Below are positions 1 through 6,835 of a DNA stretch of 9,487 nucleotides, piece after piece. This DNA is from Bacteroidales bacterium. GTDB lineage: Bacteria > Bacteroidota > Bacteroidia > Bacteroidales > JAADGE01. The notes beneath the pieces are model-generated. The model did not search any database. It was given only the letters and a program-made list of their open reading frames with translations, and was not told the origin of the DNA. Positions within the stretch are counted from its first letter, which is position 1; each line of letters opens with the position of its first letter. The translations under genes were made by a program, and so were the position numbers. The stretch is taken from positions 1 through 9,487 of the forward strand of contig JALSMF010000382.1 in NCBI GenBank assembly GCA_026987795.1, written 5' to 3'.

Positions 1-2015
1 CCGGAGTAAATTATAAGATAGGTGAAGTTCATGACGGTCTTGCTACAATGGACTGGATGGAGCAAGAGCAAGAGCGCGGTATTACCATAACTTCGGCAGC
101 AACTACCACTTATTGGAATTATAAAGGCAATAAATATAAGATAAATATTATTGATACACCCGGTCATGTTGATTTTACCGTTGAAGTTGAACGCTCTTTA
201 AGAGTATTGGATGGTGCAATTGCTGTTTTTTGTGCTGTCGGAGGAGTTGAACCTCAATCGGAAACGGTATGGAGACAAGCAGATAAATACAATGTTCCGG
301 TAGTGGCTTTTGTAAATAAAATGGACAGGGCCGGAGCTGATTTTTTCGGAGTAGTTGATCAGATAAAAGAAAAACTCGGAGCAAATGCCGTTCCGTTTCA
401 ACTGCCTGTCGGTTCAGAAGACGAATTCAAGGGGGTAATAGATTTAATCGAAAAAAAAGAATATATTTGGAATGCTGATGACCAATACGGAGTGAATTAC
501 GAAACATTTCAAGTCTCTGAAGAATATGCAAAAAGCGTTGAAGAGTGGAGAGAAAATCTGATAGAAAATGTTATTGAGCATGATGATGAATTAATGGAAC
601 GCTTTTTTGAAGACAGGGAAAGTATAAGCATTGAAGAGTTTAGGAAAGTAGCCAGAAAAGCAGTTCTTGAAAGAAAAATCATACCTGTTTTTTGTGGTTC
701 GGCTTTTAAAAATAAAGGAATTCAAATGCTGCTTGATGCTGTGATTGAACTTCTTCCAAGCCCTTTGGATATTCCGCCCGTAAAGGGTATTAACCCTAAA
801 AACAGTGATGAAGTAATAAGAGAAGCAGATAAAAATGAACCTTTATCTGCATTAGTTTTTAAAATTACCGCAGATAAATTTGTCGGGAAATTAGCATATA
901 TAAGAGTTTATTCAGGTGTTTTGAAAGCAAAGACACAAGTATTTAATCCCAGAACCAAAAAACGGGAAAGATTAATGAACCTCTATCATATGCACGCCAA
1001 TAAACAAATTGCAGTTGATGAGGTTTTTGCAGGTGATATTTGTGCTGTAAGCGGATTTAAAGACATACAAACCGGCGATACTTTAACTGCTGAAAACAAA
1101 CAAGTTATTCTTGAAAATATTAACTTTCCTGAGCCTGTTATAGGCATGGTTATAGAGCCTAAAGCTCAAAAAGATATAGATAAATTAGAGGAAGCCCTTA
1201 AAATTCTCTCGGAAGAAGATCCTACTTTTAAAGTTAAGGTTGATGAGAATACGGGACAAAGAATTATTTACGGAATGGGTGAGTTACACCTTGAAATAAT
1301 AATTGACAGGCTCGAAAGAGAGTATAACATAAAATGCAATAAAGGAAAACCGAGGGTTTCTTATAAAGAATCTTTAACGAGAGAGGTTGAACATCACGAA
1401 ATATTTGATAAAGAAACTGCAGGTAAAGGTAAATTTGCAGAAATAAAAGTTAAAGTTGCTCCTTTTGAAAGTGATAATGAAGATAAATTTAAATTTGTCA
1501 ATAAACTTTCGAAAGGTATATTACCGGAAGTTTTTGTCGCAGCCGTAAAAAGAGGCTTTAAAAATGCAATGAATAACGGACCTTTAGCCGGTTATCCGCT
1601 TGATAATTTATATGTTGAGTTGTTAGATGCAGTATACAAGCAAGATGAGTCAGACGAACTTTCTTTTGAAATAGCAGCAGGGCAGGCATACAGAAAGGCA
1701 TCTCATGATGCAGAACCTATATTGATGGAACCCATAATGAACGTAGAGATACTGACTCCGGGAGAATATCTGGGAGATATAATGTCAGACCTAAATAAAA
1801 GACGCTCAAAAATAACGGGAACTTCAGAAAGGGCTAATATGCAGGTAATAGATGCAATTGTCCCTTTATCTGAAATGTTCGGTTATGTTACTGTATTACG
1901 GACATTAAGTTCAGGCAGAGCATCTTCCGTTATGGAGTTTTCACACTACGGAGAAGTTGATAAAAAAATATCAGATGAAATAGTTGCAAGATTAACAGGA
2001 AAAATATTTGCTTAA
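1..2015 (+). CDS. fusA: Elongation factor G, 5'-truncated by window edge
   Basis: Translocase EF-G: a cytosolic GTPase that moves tRNAs and mRNA through the ribosome after peptide transfer and helps recycle ribosomes. The frame is open from base 3 and reads GVNYKIGEVHDG before the first in-window ATG at 48. That ATG is internal (DGLATMDWMEQEQERG), so the true start lies upstream. About 34 residues with the P-loop are missing, giving a full length near 704 residues, as in E. coli. Visible motifs are G2 RGITIT, G3 DTPGH, G4 NKMD, G5 GSAFKNKG, and domain III GMGELHLE. Domains II to V follow in order through PLSEMFGYVT near the end. Oddities are in domain IV: loop I reads TAGKGKFA instead of SGGRGKFA/SGGRGQYG, and the tip loop reads VYKQDESDELSF, placing Lys where E. 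coli has His583. Domain V has Ser in place of two usual Gly (DIMSDLNKRRS). It sits 13 nt before rpsJ with no tuf between. It could be a specialised EF-G, but identity as EF-G is certain. Confidence 0.97.
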   Translation, partial: GVNYKIGEVHDGLATMDWMEQEQERGITITSAATTTYWNYKGNKYKINIIDTPGHVDFTVEVERSLRVLDGAIAVFCAVGGVEPQSETVWRQADKYNVPVVAFVNKMDRAGADFFGVVDQIKEKLGANAVPFQLPVGSEDEFKGVIDLIEKKEYIWNADDQYGVNYETFQVSEEYAKSVEEWRENLIENVIEHDDELMERFFEDRESISIEEFRKVARKAVLERKIIPVFCGSAFKNKGIQMLLDAVIELLPSPLDIPPVKGINPKNSDEVIREADKNEPLSALVFKITADKFVGKLAYIRVYSGVLKAKTQVFNPRTKKRERLMNLYHMHANKQIAVDEVFAGDICAVSGFKDIQTGDTLTAENKQVILENINFPEPVIGMVIEPKAQKDIDKLEEALKILSEEDPTFKVKVDENTGQRIIYGMGELHLEIIIDRLEREYNIKCNKGKPRVSYKESLTREVEHHEIFDKETAGKGKFAEIKVKVAPFESDNEDKFKFVNKLSKGILPEVFVAAVKRGFKNAMNNGPLAGYPLDNLYVELLDAVYKQDESDELSFEIAAGQAYRKASHDAEPILMEPIMNVEILTPGEYLGDIMSDLNKRRSKITGTSERANMQVIDAIVPLSEMFGYVTVLRTLSSGRASSVMEFSHYGEVDKKISDEIVARLTGKIFA

Positions 2016-2028
2016 AAATTATATATAA

Positions 2029-2334
2029 ATGGCACAAAAAATAAGAATAAAATTAAAATCTTACGACCATAATTTGGTTGATAACTCGGCAGAGAAGATA
2101 GTTAAAACGGTTAAAACTACGGGTGCTGTGGTCAGTGGCCCCATACCCTTGCCAACACAAAAAAGAATTTTTACCGTATTAAGGTCGACCTTTGTGAATA
2201 AGAAATCAAGAGAGCAATTTCAACTTTCTTCATTCAAAAGGTTGATAGATATTTACAGTTCAAATTCAAAAACCGTAGATGCCCTTATGAAATTAGAGCT
2301 TCCCAGCGGAGTTGACGTAGAAATAAAAGTTTAA
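2029..2334 (+). CDS. rpsJ: 30S ribosomal protein S10 (NusE)
   Basis: S10 is a late-assembling protein of the 30S head. In other bacteria it also pairs with NusB as NusE in transcription antitermination. At 101 aa it has normal length. The N-terminal IRIKLKSYDHNLVD, the central GPIPLPT and the C-terminal DALMKLELPSGVDVEI are clear family marks. The loop that anchors the protein in the ribosome reads RSTFVNKKSREQF; E. coli has SPHV at the same place, so Pro-His is replaced by Thr-Phe at residues 54-55, while the following Val (V57 in E. coli, known from tigecycline resistance) is kept. From memory the Thr-Phe form is shared by Bacteroidales, so it is a lineage mark rather than a defect. The ATG follows an A/T-only stretch with no Shine-Dalgarno site. 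The 13-nt gap to fusA leaves no space for the L4-responsive leader that precedes this gene in E. coli. Confidence 0.98.
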   Translation: MAQKIRIKLKSYDHNLVDNSAEKIVKTVKTTGAVVSGPIPLPTQKRIFTVLRSTFVNKKSREQFQLSSFKRLIDIYSSNSKTVDALMKLELPSGVDVEIKV

Positions 2335-2366
2335 GATTTTATATTAACAGATAAAAGAATAGAAAA

Positions 2367-2987
2367 ATGGCCGGATTAATCGGAAAAAAAATCGGAATGA
2401 CATCCGTTTTCAGTGCCGAGGGAAAAAATATTCCATGCACTGTTTTAGAAGCCGGACCATGCGTTGTTACACAAGTTAAAACTTTAGACAACGATGGTTA
2501 CGAAGCCGTGCAGTTAGCATATGATGATAAGAAAGAAAAAAGGACTAACAAAGCAGAGGCGGGGCATTTTAAAAATGCCAAAACATCTCCTAAAAGAAAA
2601 ATTGTTGAATTTACTCCGGAAGAAGGCGTAGAATACAAATTAGGCGATGTGATAACAGTTGAAGCCTTTAAAGATGATAATTGGGTTGATGTTACCGGTT
2701 ATTCAAAAGGTAAAGGATTTCAGGGAGTTGTTAAAAGATATAATTTTCGCGGAGTTAATGATGCAACTCACGGACAGCACAACAGGTTGAGAGCCCCGGG
2801 CTCACTCGGAGCATCATCTTACCCTTCGAGAGTTTTTAAAGGGATGCGTATGGCAGGAAGAACAGGAAATGCCAGAGTCAAAGTTTTGAATCTTCGTATT
2901 TTAAAAATAATTCCTGAAAATAATATAATTATAGTTAAAGGTTCCGTACCGGGACCAAAAGGTTCATATATCTTAATTGAAAAATAA
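2367..2987 (+). CDS. rplC: 50S ribosomal protein L3
   Basis: L3 is an early-binding 50S protein that helps start large-subunit assembly and sends a long loop toward the peptidyl transferase centre. At 206 aa it is full length. It opens with MAGLIGKKIGMT and carries the conserved DVTGYSKGKGFQGVVKR and THGQHNRLRAPGS blocks, then RVFKGMRMAGRTGN and KGSVPGPKGS near the end. The loop reads GASSYP where E. coli has GQNQTP, so the glutamine methylated by PrmB in E. coli (Gln150) is Ser151 here. I believe this is shared with related Bacteroidota. The 32-nt spacer before it is the longest in the window and is A/T-rich without a promoter or ribosome-binding motif I can defend. An eight-A run covers codons 6-9 (2384-2391). 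The stop codon overlaps the rplD start by one base (TAATG), suggesting translational coupling. Confidence 0.98.
   Translation: MAGLIGKKIGMTSVFSAEGKNIPCTVLEAGPCVVTQVKTLDNDGYEAVQLAYDDKKEKRTNKAEAGHFKNAKTSPKRKIVEFTPEEGVEYKLGDVITVEAFKDDNWVDVTGYSKGKGFQGVVKRYNFRGVNDATHGQHNRLRAPGSLGASSYPSRVFKGMRMAGRTGNARVKVLNLRILKIIPENNIIIVKGSVPGPKGSYILIEK
2563..2579 (+). repeat. 17-nt palindrome inside rplC
   Basis: GGCATTTT-A-AAAATGCC is perfectly symmetric around base 2571. As RNA it could form a 7-bp stem with a UAA loop. It encodes the conserved GHFKNA part of L3. It is probably a by-product of coding sequence; no role is assigned. Confidence 0.3.
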
Positions 2988-3628
2988 TGGAATTGAATGT
3001 ATTAAATATATCAGGTAAAGAAACCGGTAAAAAAGTAACATTGGCAGAAGATATTTTCGGTATAGAACCTAATGACCATGTTATTTATCTTGATGTCAAG
3101 CAATATCTTGCCAATAAAAGACAAGGTACGCATAAAGCAAAAGAAAGAGGAGAAATTAAAGGAAGTACCAGGAAAATAAAAAGACAAAAAGGTACAGGAA
3201 CCGCAAGAGCCGGCAGTATAAAAAGCCCTGTTTTAAGAGGAGGAGGCCGTATTTTCGGTCCCAGACCGAGAGACTACGGTTTTAAACTCAATAAAAAGGT
3301 GAAACAATTAGCAAGAAAATCAGCACTTTCTTACAAAGCTTCTGCAAATAATATCATTGTAACAGAAGACGTTGATTTTCAACAACCTAAAACAAGGCAG
3401 CTCATTGATTTTAAAAATAATTTAAAAATTAATGATAAAAAGTTGCTTTTAGTTTTATCAAATGAAAATAAAAATATATATTTGTCCGCTCGAAATTTGA
3501 AGAAGGTTAAAGTTTTAACAGTTTCACAATTAAATACTTATGATGTTTTAAACAGTGAAACTTTGGTGTTGACCGAAAGTTCAATCGAAAAAATTAACCA
3601 AATTTTTGGCAAAAATCAAGAAAAATAA
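2987..3628 (+). CDS. rplD: 50S ribosomal protein L4
   Basis: L4 binds 23S rRNA domain I early in assembly and lines part of the exit tunnel with an extended loop. In E. coli it also represses its own operon. The 213-aa product is slightly longer than the E. coli form. The tunnel loop is intact at residues 57-100: STRKIKRQKGTGTARAG, then SPVLRGGGRIFGPRPRDY. The lysine of QKGTG, where E. coli macrolide-resistance mutations fall, is kept. The C-terminal third is A/T-rich and less conserved, as is usual. The start is set by the one-base overlap with rplC and by MELNVLNISGKETGK aligning with family N-termini. Autogenous control of the E. coli type looks unlikely here because the S10 operon has no leader of its own in this window. 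A local inverted repeat lies at 3252-3272, inside the GGRIFGPRPRD codons. Confidence 0.98.
   Translation: MELNVLNISGKETGKKVTLAEDIFGIEPNDHVIYLDVKQYLANKRQGTHKAKERGEIKGSTRKIKRQKGTGTARAGSIKSPVLRGGGRIFGPRPRDYGFKLNKKVKQLARKSALSYKASANNIIVTEDVDFQQPKTRQLIDFKNNLKINDKKLLLVLSNENKNIYLSARNLKKVKVLTVSQLNTYDVLNSETLVLTESSIEKINQIFGKNQEK
3252..3272 (+). repeat. Inverted repeat inside rplD
   Basis: TCGGTC-CCA-GACCGA (3255-3269) is a perfect 6-bp stem with a 3-base loop. It can be lengthened by G-U and U-A pairs to 3252-3272. It lies in the codons for the conserved GGRIFGPRPRDY segment of L4. There is no T-run after it, so it is not a terminator. Stems of this size are expected by chance several times in 9.5 kb. 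Confidence 0.3.
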
Positions 3629-3632
3629 GATT

Positions 3633-3923
3633 ATGAATATCCTTATTGAACCGATAATAACCGAAAAAATGACTGAGAAAAGTGAGAAACTTAATCAGTA
3701 CGGATTTATTGTCAAAAAAGATGCAAATAAAATTGAAATTAAGAAAGCTGTTGAGAAGTTATACAGTGTAACCGTAGATAGTGTTAATACGATGGTTTAC
3801 GGGGGAAAGAGAAGAGACCGCTATACAAAACGAGGCTTAATTAAAGGACGCACGAAATCATTTAAAAAAGCAATTGTTACATTAATTGACGGCGATACTA
3901 TTGATTTTTACAGCAATATTTAA
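3633..3923 (+). CDS. rplW: 50S ribosomal protein L23
   Basis: L23 sits at the exit of the peptide tunnel, where trigger factor and SRP dock. The product begins MNILIEPIITEKMTEKSEK, matching the usual L23 opening (IxPxxTEKxT), and continues with the family core VDSVNTMVYGGKRRDRYTKRGLIKGR, giving 96 aa. The frame extends upstream to a TTG at 3606, but that would overlap rplD by 23 bases and add nine residues (LAKIKKNKI) not found in the family. The ATG at 3633, four bases after the rplD stop, is therefore chosen. The usual core ends in TIDFYSNI, without extension. There is no Shine-Dalgarno site; the upstream bases are A-rich and overlap the end of rplD. Confidence 0.96.
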   Translation: MNILIEPIITEKMTEKSEKLNQYGFIVKKDANKIEIKKAVEKLYSVTVDSVNTMVYGGKRRDRYTKRGLIKGRTKSFKKAIVTLIDGDTIDFYSNI

Positions 3924-3929
3924 GAAAAG

Positions 3930-4766
3930 ATGGGAGTTAAGAAATTAAAACCGGTAACACCCGGACAGAGACGTAAAATTATAAATACTTTTGAAGAACT
4001 GACAGTTTCTAAACCGGAGAAAAGCCTTATAAAAGGAAAAAGAAAATCCGGAGGAAGAAACAATCAGGGAAGAATGACTATGCGTTATATCGGCGGCGGT
4101 CATAAAAAAGCATACAGATTTATTGATTTTAAGAGAGATAAAGACGGTATTCCCGCAACTGTAAAAACAGTTGAATATGACCCGAACAGAACAGCATTTA
4201 TATCCTTATTGTTCTATGCAGACGGAGAGAAAAGATATATTATAGCACCTAACGGAATTAAAGTCGGCGATGTAATAATTTCCGGAAAAGACGTTGCTCC
4301 TGAAGTCGGAAATGCTTTATTTTTATCAGATATTCCTTTAGGAACAGTAGTTCATAATGTAGAGCTGCAGCCCGGTAAAGGAGGCGAAATGGCAAGAAGT
4401 GCAGGGTCTTATGCACAATTAGTATCGAAAGAAGGTAAATTTGTAGTATTAAAACTCCCTTCCGGAGAACTGAGAAAAGTTTTGAGCACTTGCAGAGCCA
4501 CGGTAGGAACAGTTTCAAATTCCGATAATGCCCTTATAAAATCAGGTAAAGCAGGAAGATCAAGATGGCTCGGAAGAAGACCCAGGGTAAGAGGTGTTGC
4601 AATGAACCCGGTAGACCACCCGATGGGAGGCGGTGAAGGTAAAGCATCAGGAGGACATCCCAGATCAAGAAACGGATTATTAGCTAAAGGCTTTAAAACA
4701 AGAGGAAAAAAAGTTTCCGATAAGTATATTGTTGAAAGAAGAAAGAATAAAAAACGCAGAAAATAA
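3930..4766 (+). CDS. rplB: 50S ribosomal protein L2
   Basis: L2 is one of the most conserved 50S proteins. It is needed for subunit joining and for an active peptidyl transferase centre. The 278 aa are full length. The sequence shows KLKPVTPGQRRK, the RNA-binding core with GRNNQGRMTMRYIGGGHK, the middle EYDPNRTAFI, and the C-terminal RGVAMNPVDHPMGGGEG. The His equivalent to E. coli His229, linked to catalysis-related function, is present in VDHP. The next His of E. coli (DHPHGGG) is Met here, which I recall as normal in Bacteroidota. The C-terminus is strongly basic (ERRKNKKRRK). It starts six bases after rplW. AAGAAAAG before the ATG is purine-rich but not a real Shine-Dalgarno sequence. Confidence 0.98.
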   Translation: MGVKKLKPVTPGQRRKIINTFEELTVSKPEKSLIKGKRKSGGRNNQGRMTMRYIGGGHKKAYRFIDFKRDKDGIPATVKTVEYDPNRTAFISLLFYADGEKRYIIAPNGIKVGDVIISGKDVAPEVGNALFLSDIPLGTVVHNVELQPGKGGEMARSAGSYAQLVSKEGKFVVLKLPSGELRKVLSTCRATVGTVSNSDNALIKSGKAGRSRWLGRRPRVRGVAMNPVDHPMGGGEGKASGGHPRSRNGLLAKGFKTRGKKVSDKYIVERRKNKKRRK

Positions 4767-4783
4767 ATTTATAATTATTTTTT

Positions 4784-5047
4784 ATGAGCAGATCACTCAA
4801 AAAAGGACCGTATATTGACTTTAAACTCGAAAAAAGAGTTGTAGAAATGTCTGAATCCGGCAAAAAGAAAGTCATTAAAACTTGGGCAAGAAACTCTATG
4901 ATTTCACCCGATTTTGTCGGACACACAATAGCAGTTCATAACGGTAAAAAATTTATACCGGTTTATATAACTGAAAATATGGTAGGACACAGATTAGGAG
5001 AGTTTTCTCCCACAAGAACTTATAGAGGACATAAAAAGAAAAAATAA
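4784..5047 (+). CDS. rpsS: 30S ribosomal protein S19
   Basis: S19 is located in the 30S head, contacts S13, and takes part in the bridge to the 50S subunit. The 87-aa protein opens MSRSLKKGPYID and contains KTWARNSMISPDFVGHTIAVHNGKKF and MVGHRLGEFSPTRTYRGH, all near-invariant in the family. It ends in a Lys run that is a little longer than in E. coli. The 17-nt spacer before it is only A and T, ending in a T run directly before ATGAGC, so initiation cannot rely on Shine-Dalgarno pairing. The stop overlaps the rplV start by one base (TAATGG). Confidence 0.98.
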   Translation: MSRSLKKGPYIDFKLEKRVVEMSESGKKKVIKTWARNSMISPDFVGHTIAVHNGKKFIPVYITENMVGHRLGEFSPTRTYRGHKKKK

Positions 5048-5448
5048 TGGGTGTACGTAAAAAACTTAGAGCAGAGAAAATAAAAGAGGCGAAAAAAACA
5101 CAATACTTTGCCGTTCTTAAAGGTTGTCCGACCTCTCCTCGAAAAATGAGAATGGTCGCTGATTTGATAAGAGGCGAAGAAGTACTTAAAGCTCTTGATA
5201 TACTAAGATATAATCCTAAAGAAGCCTCCGGAAGACTAGAAAAATTATTGAAGTCGGCAATTGCAAACTGGGAAATGAAAAATGAAGGTCAAAAGCCTGA
5301 AGAACATTACCTTTATGTTAAGGAAATAAGAGTTGATTCTGCTTCAATGCTCAAAAGATATCAACCGGCTCCGCAAGGAAGAGCTCACAGAATAAGAAAA
5401 CGTTCAAATCACGTTACTTTATATATTGACAGTAAAGAAAATAAATAA
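5047..5448 (+). CDS. rplV: 50S ribosomal protein L22
   Basis: L22 touches all domains of 23S rRNA and, with L4, forms the narrowest part of the exit tunnel. The 133-aa product carries the globular domain with TSPRKMRMVADLIRGEEV and the tunnel hairpin VDSASMLKRYQPAPQGRAHRIRK, followed by the last strand HVTLYI. It is longer than the 110-aa E. coli protein. Extra residues are at the N-terminus (GVRKKLRAEKIKEAKKTQYF) and in the segment NEGQKPEEHYLY, which is common in Bacteroidota. One-base TAATGG overlaps occur at both ends, with rpsS before and rpsC after, so this gene is probably coupled on both sides. Confidence 0.97.
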   Translation: MGVRKKLRAEKIKEAKKTQYFAVLKGCPTSPRKMRMVADLIRGEEVLKALDILRYNPKEASGRLEKLLKSAIANWEMKNEGQKPEEHYLYVKEIRVDSASMLKRYQPAPQGRAHRIRKRSNHVTLYIDSKENK

Positions 5449-6161
5449 TGGGACAAAAAATAAATCCGATAAGTAACAGACTGGGAATAATCAGAGGATG
5501 GGATTCTAATTGGTACGGCGGTAATAAATATGCCGAAAAAATTAAAGAAGACAGTGAAATACGTAAGTATCTGAAAACCAGACTTTCAAAAGCAGGAGTT
5601 TCGAGAATAATTATCGAAAGAACCCTGAAACTCATAACTGTTACTATTACAACGTCAAGACCGGGAATCATTATAGGCAAAGGCGGGCAAGAAGTTGATA
5701 AACTTAAAGAAGAGTTGAGAAAAATAACCGGAGGAAAAGATATTCAAATTAATATATTTGAAATCAAAAAACCTGAATTGGATGCTGTTATCGTAGCTGA
5801 AAATATTGCAAAACAAATAGAAGGCAATATAGCATACAGAAGAGCCGTCAGAATGGCAATATCATCTACTATGAGAATGGGTGCCGAGGGTGTAAAAGTA
5901 ATGGTTTCAGGAAGATTGAACGGTGCAGAAATGGCACGTAATGAGATGTATAAAGAAGGCAGAACTCCGTTGCACACTTTGAGGGCTGATATAGACTATC
6001 ATCAGGCTGAAGCTCTCACGAAAGTAGGGTTGATAGGTGTAAAAGTCTGGATTTGCAGAGGAGAAAAATTCGGAAAGCAAGACCTTACTCCTAATTTCAG
6101 CAAACAGTCTAAAAAAAGACCTCAACATTTAGGAGCTAATAAGAGAAGAAAAAGAAATTAA
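5448..6161 (+). CDS. rpsC: 30S ribosomal protein S3
   Basis: S3 lies at the mRNA entry side of the 30S head and forms part of the ribosomal helicase with S4 and S5. The 237-aa protein begins MGQKINPISNRLGIIRGWDS. It has a type II KH domain with the GxxG-type loop GIIIGKGGQEVD at residues 71-82, then the C-terminal domain with EGRTPLHTLRADIDY. The basic helicase patch is kept: E. coli RRAMK corresponds to RRAVR here, with Lys135 replaced by Arg. The tail (KQSKKRPQHLGANKRRKRN) is strongly basic. The start codon overlaps the rplV stop by one base, which fixes the start. It lies upstream of rplP by 14-17 nt. Confidence 0.98.
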   Translation: MGQKINPISNRLGIIRGWDSNWYGGNKYAEKIKEDSEIRKYLKTRLSKAGVSRIIIERTLKLITVTITTSRPGIIIGKGGQEVDKLKEELRKITGGKDIQINIFEIKKPELDAVIVAENIAKQIEGNIAYRRAVRMAISSTMRMGAEGVKVMVSGRLNGAEMARNEMYKEGRTPLHTLRADIDYHQAEALTKVGLIGVKVWICRGEKFGKQDLTPNFSKQSKKRPQHLGANKRRKRN

Positions 6162-6178
6162 CAGAAAAGTTTTTTATG

Positions 6179-6604
6179 ATGTTACAACCAAGAAAAACAA
6201 AATACAGAAAACAGCAAAAAGGGAGAATGAAAGGAAATGCTCACAGAGGCACAACAATTGCCTTTGGATCATTCGCCATAAAATCTCTTGAAACTGAATG
6301 GATTACGGGAAGACAAATTGAAGCTGCACGTCAAGCTGTAACAAGATATATGAAACGTGAAGGTAATATCTGGATACGTATTTTTCCGGACAAGCCAATA
6401 ACGAAAAAACCCGCAGAAGTACGTATGGGGAAAGGAAAAGGAGAACCGGAATTATTTGTGGCAAGAGTTCAACCCGGAAGAATACTTTTTGAAGCTGACG
6501 GTGTGCCGGAGGCTGTTGCAAGAGAAGCTATGAGACTTGCAGCTCAAAAATTACCGGTTAAAACTAAATTTATTATCAGAAGAGATTATACCGAAACCCT
6601 GTAA
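6179..6604 (+). CDS. rplP: 50S ribosomal protein L16
   Basis: L16 helps shape the A-site tRNA channel and is added late in 50S assembly. The family start MLQPRKTKYRKQQKGRMKG fixes the ATG at 6179 (141 aa). A second ATG directly before it, at 6176, gives a tandem ATGATG and would only add one Met, so either may be used. The conserved core includes GSFAIKSLETEWITGRQIEAAR, WIRIFPDKPITKKPAEVRMGKGKG and the C-terminal AAQKLPVKTKF. The Arg of VRMGKGKG, hydroxylated by YcfD in E. coli (Arg81), is retained, although whether a hydroxylase exists cannot be told. The bases directly upstream are a T6 run, with no Shine-Dalgarno site. Confidence 0.97.
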   Translation: MLQPRKTKYRKQQKGRMKGNAHRGTTIAFGSFAIKSLETEWITGRQIEAARQAVTRYMKREGNIWIRIFPDKPITKKPAEVRMGKGKGEPELFVARVQPGRILFEADGVPEAVAREAMRLAAQKLPVKTKFIIRRDYTETL

Positions 6605-6615
6605 ATAAAGAGAAA

Positions 6616-6819
6616 ATGAAAAATTCTGAGATAAAAGAATTATCAAATAAAGAGCTTTTAGAAAGATTAGAACATGAATATGAACATCTTGTAACTTTAA
6701 GAATGAATCATAAAATTTCAGATCTTGATAATCCGCATCAAATTAAAGAATCAAAAAGATTTATAGCTCGTTTAAAAACAGAGTTAAGAAAAAGAGAACT
6801 AAACGAAATTAAATCTTAA
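6616..6819 (+). CDS. rpmC: 50S ribosomal protein L29
   Basis: L29 is a small two-helix protein next to L23 at the tunnel exit. The 67-aa product is almost all helix. It has the typical opening MKNSEIKELSNKELLERLE, the turn after LVTLRMNHKISDLDNPHQIKESK, and the second helix RFIARLKTELRKREL with alternating basic residues. Sequence conservation in this family is low, but length, pattern and position between rplP and rpsQ make the call safe. It begins 11 nt after the rplP stop. The upstream AAAGAGAAA is purine-rich and is the closest thing to a ribosome-binding stretch in this half of the window, though still not a proper one. Confidence 0.95.
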   Translation: MKNSEIKELSNKELLERLEHEYEHLVTLRMNHKISDLDNPHQIKESKRFIARLKTELRKRELNEIKS

Positions 6820-6835
6820 TCAAGATAAAATTAAA

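Noticed and set aside
48..50. ATG at 48 as the fusA start
   Set aside because: The frame is open upstream to base 3 and reads the conserved GVNYKIGEVHDG of EF-G, so this Met is internal.
175..401. Two overlapping minus-strand open frames inside fusA
   Set aside because: Both are antisense shadows of the conserved EF-G GTPase domain, with compositions dictated by the opposite strand.
3606..3632. Upstream TTG start for rplW
   Set aside because: It would overlap rplD by 23 bases and add residues absent from L23; ATG 3633 gives the normal N-terminus.
4156..4173. 7-bp inverted repeat CAACTGT-AAAA-ACAGTTG in rplB
   Set aside because: A few such stems are expected by chance in a window of this size; it is A/T-rich, lies mid-gene and has no T-run or regulatory context.
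4693..4926. Minus-strand frame spanning the rplB/rpsS junction
   Set aside because: It crosses two real genes antisense, and the Phe/Leu-rich translation is the complement of Lys/Glu-rich codons, not a membrane protein.
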